Source of the DNA: Gemmatimonadota bacterium
Lineage (GTDB): Bacteria > Gemmatimonadota > Gemmatimonadetes > Gemmatimonadales > GWC2-71-9
DNA length: 6,906 nt
Reading direction: 5' to 3'
Assembly: GCA_003220905.1 (NCBI GenBank)
Contig: QHTS01000213.1
Location: forward strand, 1-6,906
Positions 5,011-6,906 of this stretch are shown one piece after another. The notes below the pieces were generated by a model, which was not told the DNA's origin, did no database searches, and worked only from the letters and a program-made list of their open reading frames with translations. A program made the position numbers and the translations under genes. How positions within the stretch are numbered: the stretch's first letter is position 1; each line of letters opens with the position of its first letter.

Positions 5011-6855
5011 TTGCTCCCAAGCGTACCAACAGGAATCGGCCTGAGGAAGGGGCATGCTCTGAACGGGGAGCGTCGTCTGCCAGCAGGGGAAGTCGGTTTT
5101 CTCGTACTCATCTCCGCCGTCGCATTGGTCTTCTTCCCCTGGGTTTCGAATCCGTTCGCGCTGAAGCAGGACTTCGCACCGCTCCTGTTCAGTGCGGCGC
5201 TCCTCTACTGGCTCTACAAGGGCGGGGTCGCCACGGTGAGCGGCTTCGCCCCATCGCTCGGCCTTCGAGCGGCAATGCTCTACGGCGCCTGCGCCGCGGC
5301 TTCCAATCTGGCGGCGCGGAACCCTCCGGAAGCGTGGCTGAGCTACAGCCTGATGGTGCTGGGACTGTTGCTGTTCTCTTTCGGCCAGCTTCGGCTGTGG
5401 TCGCCCGCTTTTCCCGCGCGGTTCGCGCAGGTGGTATTCTGGACCTCCCTCCCGATTTCCCTGCTCGGAATCGCGCAGGCGCTCCTCCCGGGAAAACTGG
5501 ATTTCGGGCTGCAGGCGCTGGGTAAGATGGCCGCCTTCTCCACGCTCGGAAATCCACAGTTCGTCGCCGCGTGGCTGGTCTTCTCCATCCCTCTGTACCC
5601 AGCGGTCGCGCGGCAACAGCGCGGGGCTCGGGCTCGGCTCGGGACGGCGCTGGTGGCGCTCGCCGCCGTGACGTGTGTGCTCCTCGCCCGGTCGGCGTCC
5701 GGCCTGCTCGCGCTCGCCGCGGTCGCGTCGTTCGGTCTCCTGTTCCGCAGTTCGGCCGCGGGAGCTCGGAGGATCCTCGTGGGCGTCGCGCTCCTGCTGC
5801 TCCTCGTGGCCGTGTATCTCGGGTGGTCCACCCACACGGGCCGAGGGCGGATCATGATCTGGGTGGAGACCCTCTTGATCTGGATACGGCATCCCTGGCT
5901 CGGTGTGGGACTCGGCCAGTACAACCTGCATCAGCTGGAGGCGCAGCATCGCTTCTTCGCGTTGGGAGACTGGACCAGAGACTTTCACCAGAACGCCGCG
6001 TTCGTGCTCGACGCCCACAACCAGTACCTGCAGATCCTGGCCGAGCAGGGCCTGCTCGGATTCAGCCTGTTCTTGTTTCTGGTCTCTCTGATCATACGTG
6101 GCGCAAGACGGCGCCTGGCACACGATCCCTTGTCTCGGGCTCTGGCCGTCGCCTGGTTCGGGCAGCTGGTGCTCTTTCTCTGGAACGCGCCGCTCTTCTA
6201 CTGTCCCGTGCTCGTCCTCTTTTGGACCACGGCCGGCATCCTGACGCCCGGGCGGGAGCCGAGCGAGGTGGCGCCGGCGCCGCGGCGGCCTGCCCTTGGC
6301 CTCACGCTGGCGTCCGTCGTGCTGCTGTGCGCGTCGGCCGTTCTGTTCTGGACGAAGCTCCGCTCAGGGGTGCTGGAGAAGAGAGGCGATGCGCTACTCG
6401 AGCAGGGGCCGTTCCCGGAAGCCGTGGAGGCGTTCGAGGCCGCGCTCGAGTGGGCTCCGCAGAACGGGTACGGGTGGGAGAAGCTCGCTCTGGCCCAGTA
6501 TTTCGAGGGGGACTACGACGCGGCCCTTCGCAGCCTTCAGTTGGCTCGGGCGCGCTTCGGCGACGTGGGCATTCTATATCTGCAAGCGGAGATCCTCGCT
6601 CGCCGTAAGGACTATGCCGAAGCCATTACTCGCTTTGAGTTCATTCGCGATGCCTTTCCCCAGCACGTGACCCCCTCGTTCGCGCTCGGCCAGCTGTTCC
6701 GGGCGCAAGGCGACTACCGCCAGGCTGAGCGGGAGTTCGTGCGCGTGCTGAGCCTCCCAGACTCGCGGGAGAACCTGAAGCTCGACCGGAAGAAAATCAA
6801 AATCCAGAAGGAGCTGGCCTTCCGATTCCTCGCCGAGATCCGGAGGCTACGGTGA
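5011..6855 (+). CDS. O-antigen ligase/polymerase-family (Wzy_C) membrane protein with C-terminal TPR domain
   Basis: About 614 residues if it starts at TTG 5011. A polytopic inner-membrane protein, first helix about 28-44, with many Leu/Ala-rich segments to about 455. The family signature is present: GRGRIMIW (277-284, Arg278/Arg280), HPWLGVGLGQY (294-304), and DAHNQYLQILAEQGLLG with His336, comparable to the essential His in the periplasmic loop of WaaL. Members transfer or polymerise undecaprenyl-linked glycans, onto lipid A, protein or growing chains; the acceptor here is unknown. From about 455 onward there are roughly four TPR repeats (456-487, 488-518, 522-553, 554-583), for example GDYDAALRSL and GDYRQAEREF, probably a periplasmic protein-binding or scaffold part. 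The start is uncertain. The longest frame begins at ATG 4897 but would overlap the divergent protease by 98 bases and encode its antisense. Downstream of that only TTG 5011 or CTG 5059 is available before the first helix. No glycosyltransferase neighbour is visible in the window. Confidence 0.85.
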   Translation: MLPSVPTGIGLRKGHALNGERRLPAGEVGFLVLISAVALVFFPWVSNPFALKQDFAPLLFSAALLYWLYKGGVATVSGFAPSLGLRAAMLYGACAAASNLAARNPPEAWLSYSLMVLGLLLFSFGQLRLWSPAFPARFAQVVFWTSLPISLLGIAQALLPGKLDFGLQALGKMAAFSTLGNPQFVAAWLVFSIPLYPAVARQQRGARARLGTALVALAAVTCVLLARSASGLLALAAVASFGLLFRSSAAGARRILVGVALLLLLVAVYLGWSTHTGRGRIMIWVETLLIWIRHPWLGVGLGQYNLHQLEAQHRFFALGDWTRDFHQNAAFVLDAHNQYLQILAEQGLLGFSLFLFLVSLIIRGARRRLAHDPLSRALAVAWFGQLVLFLWNAPLFYCPVLVLFWTTAGILTPGREPSEVAPAPRRPALGLTLASVVLLCASAVLFWTKLRSGVLEKRGDALLEQGPFPEAVEAFEAALEWAPQNGYGWEKLALAQYFEGDYDAALRSLQLARARFGDVGILYLQAEILARRKDYAEAITRFEFIRDAFPQHVTPSFALGQLFRAQGDYRQAEREFVRVLSLPDSRENLKLDRKKIKIQKELAFRFLAEIRRLR

Positions 6856-6906
6856 TTCGGGTTGTGGCTTCGTGCTGTCCTCGGTCTCCTGCCCCTCCGT
6901 AAAGGG
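6847..6906 (-). CDS. Possible 3' end of a convergent gene, cut by the window edge
   Basis: Reading leftward from the window edge, a frame is open for 19 codons and ends in TAG at 6849-6847, overlapping the last bases of the ligase gene. The peptide is hydrophilic and Pro/Glu-rich (PFTEGQETEDSTKPQPESP), plausible as a disordered C-terminal tail. No homology can be judged from so little. The stretch may equally be non-coding. The forward frame starting GTG at 6852 stops within 17 codons, so no downstream gene obviously begins here. Confidence 0.3.
   Translation of the reverse strand, partial: PFTEGQETEDSTKPQPESP

Noticed and set aside
5005..6123. Minus-strand frame of 372 codons opposite the ligase
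   Set aside because: It is hydrophilic, Glu/Gln/Arg-rich antisense of hydrophobic membrane helices; the plus strand carries clear Wzy_C motifs.

Overview
This is a GC-rich stretch of bacterial chromosome whose predicted products are largely envelope proteins: an outer-membrane-type barrel, two lipoproteins and two integral membrane proteins. That implies a Gram-negative (diderm) cell. The barrel protein, the di-heme peroxidase lipoprotein and the M48 protease together resemble soil phyla such as Gemmatimonadota, or possibly Rokubacteria/Acidobacteria. This placement is an impression from protein style and is not proven. I see no tRNA, rRNA, CRISPR array, transposase, integrase, phage gene or long repeat.

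Layout: (1) 163-534 (+), a small four-helix membrane protein carrying the DUF2892/YgaP-type end motifs. (2) 649-2166 (+), a secreted, probably outer-membrane beta-barrel protein of unknown function. (3) 2189-3550 (+), a di-heme cytochrome c peroxidase/MauG-family lipoprotein, 22 bases after gene 2 behind a near-perfect Shine-Dalgarno and very likely co-transcribed with it. (4) 3669-4994 (-), an M48 zinc metalloprotease lipoprotein convergent with gene 3; its reading frame is cut by an in-frame TAG, and a conserved-looking 37-residue tail continues in the same frame down to 3555. (5) about 5011-6855 (+), a Wzy/WaaL-type O-antigen ligase-family membrane protein with a C-terminal TPR domain, divergent from gene 4. 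(6) 6847-6906 (-), possibly the last 19 codons of a convergent gene that runs off the window.

Functionally the window reads as envelope housekeeping: periplasmic peroxide or redox chemistry (gene 3, perhaps with the barrel of gene 2), periplasmic protein quality control (gene 4) and glycan polymerisation or ligation (gene 5). The genes belong to at least three transcription units and do not form one obvious pathway. I did not find a convincing new system. The observations most worth checking are the in-frame amber codon that removes the C-terminal tail of the protease, and the unusual 5' end of the ligase gene, which has no ATG or GTG start outside the protease gene. Both could be true biology or base-level sequence errors, as in a metagenome assembly.
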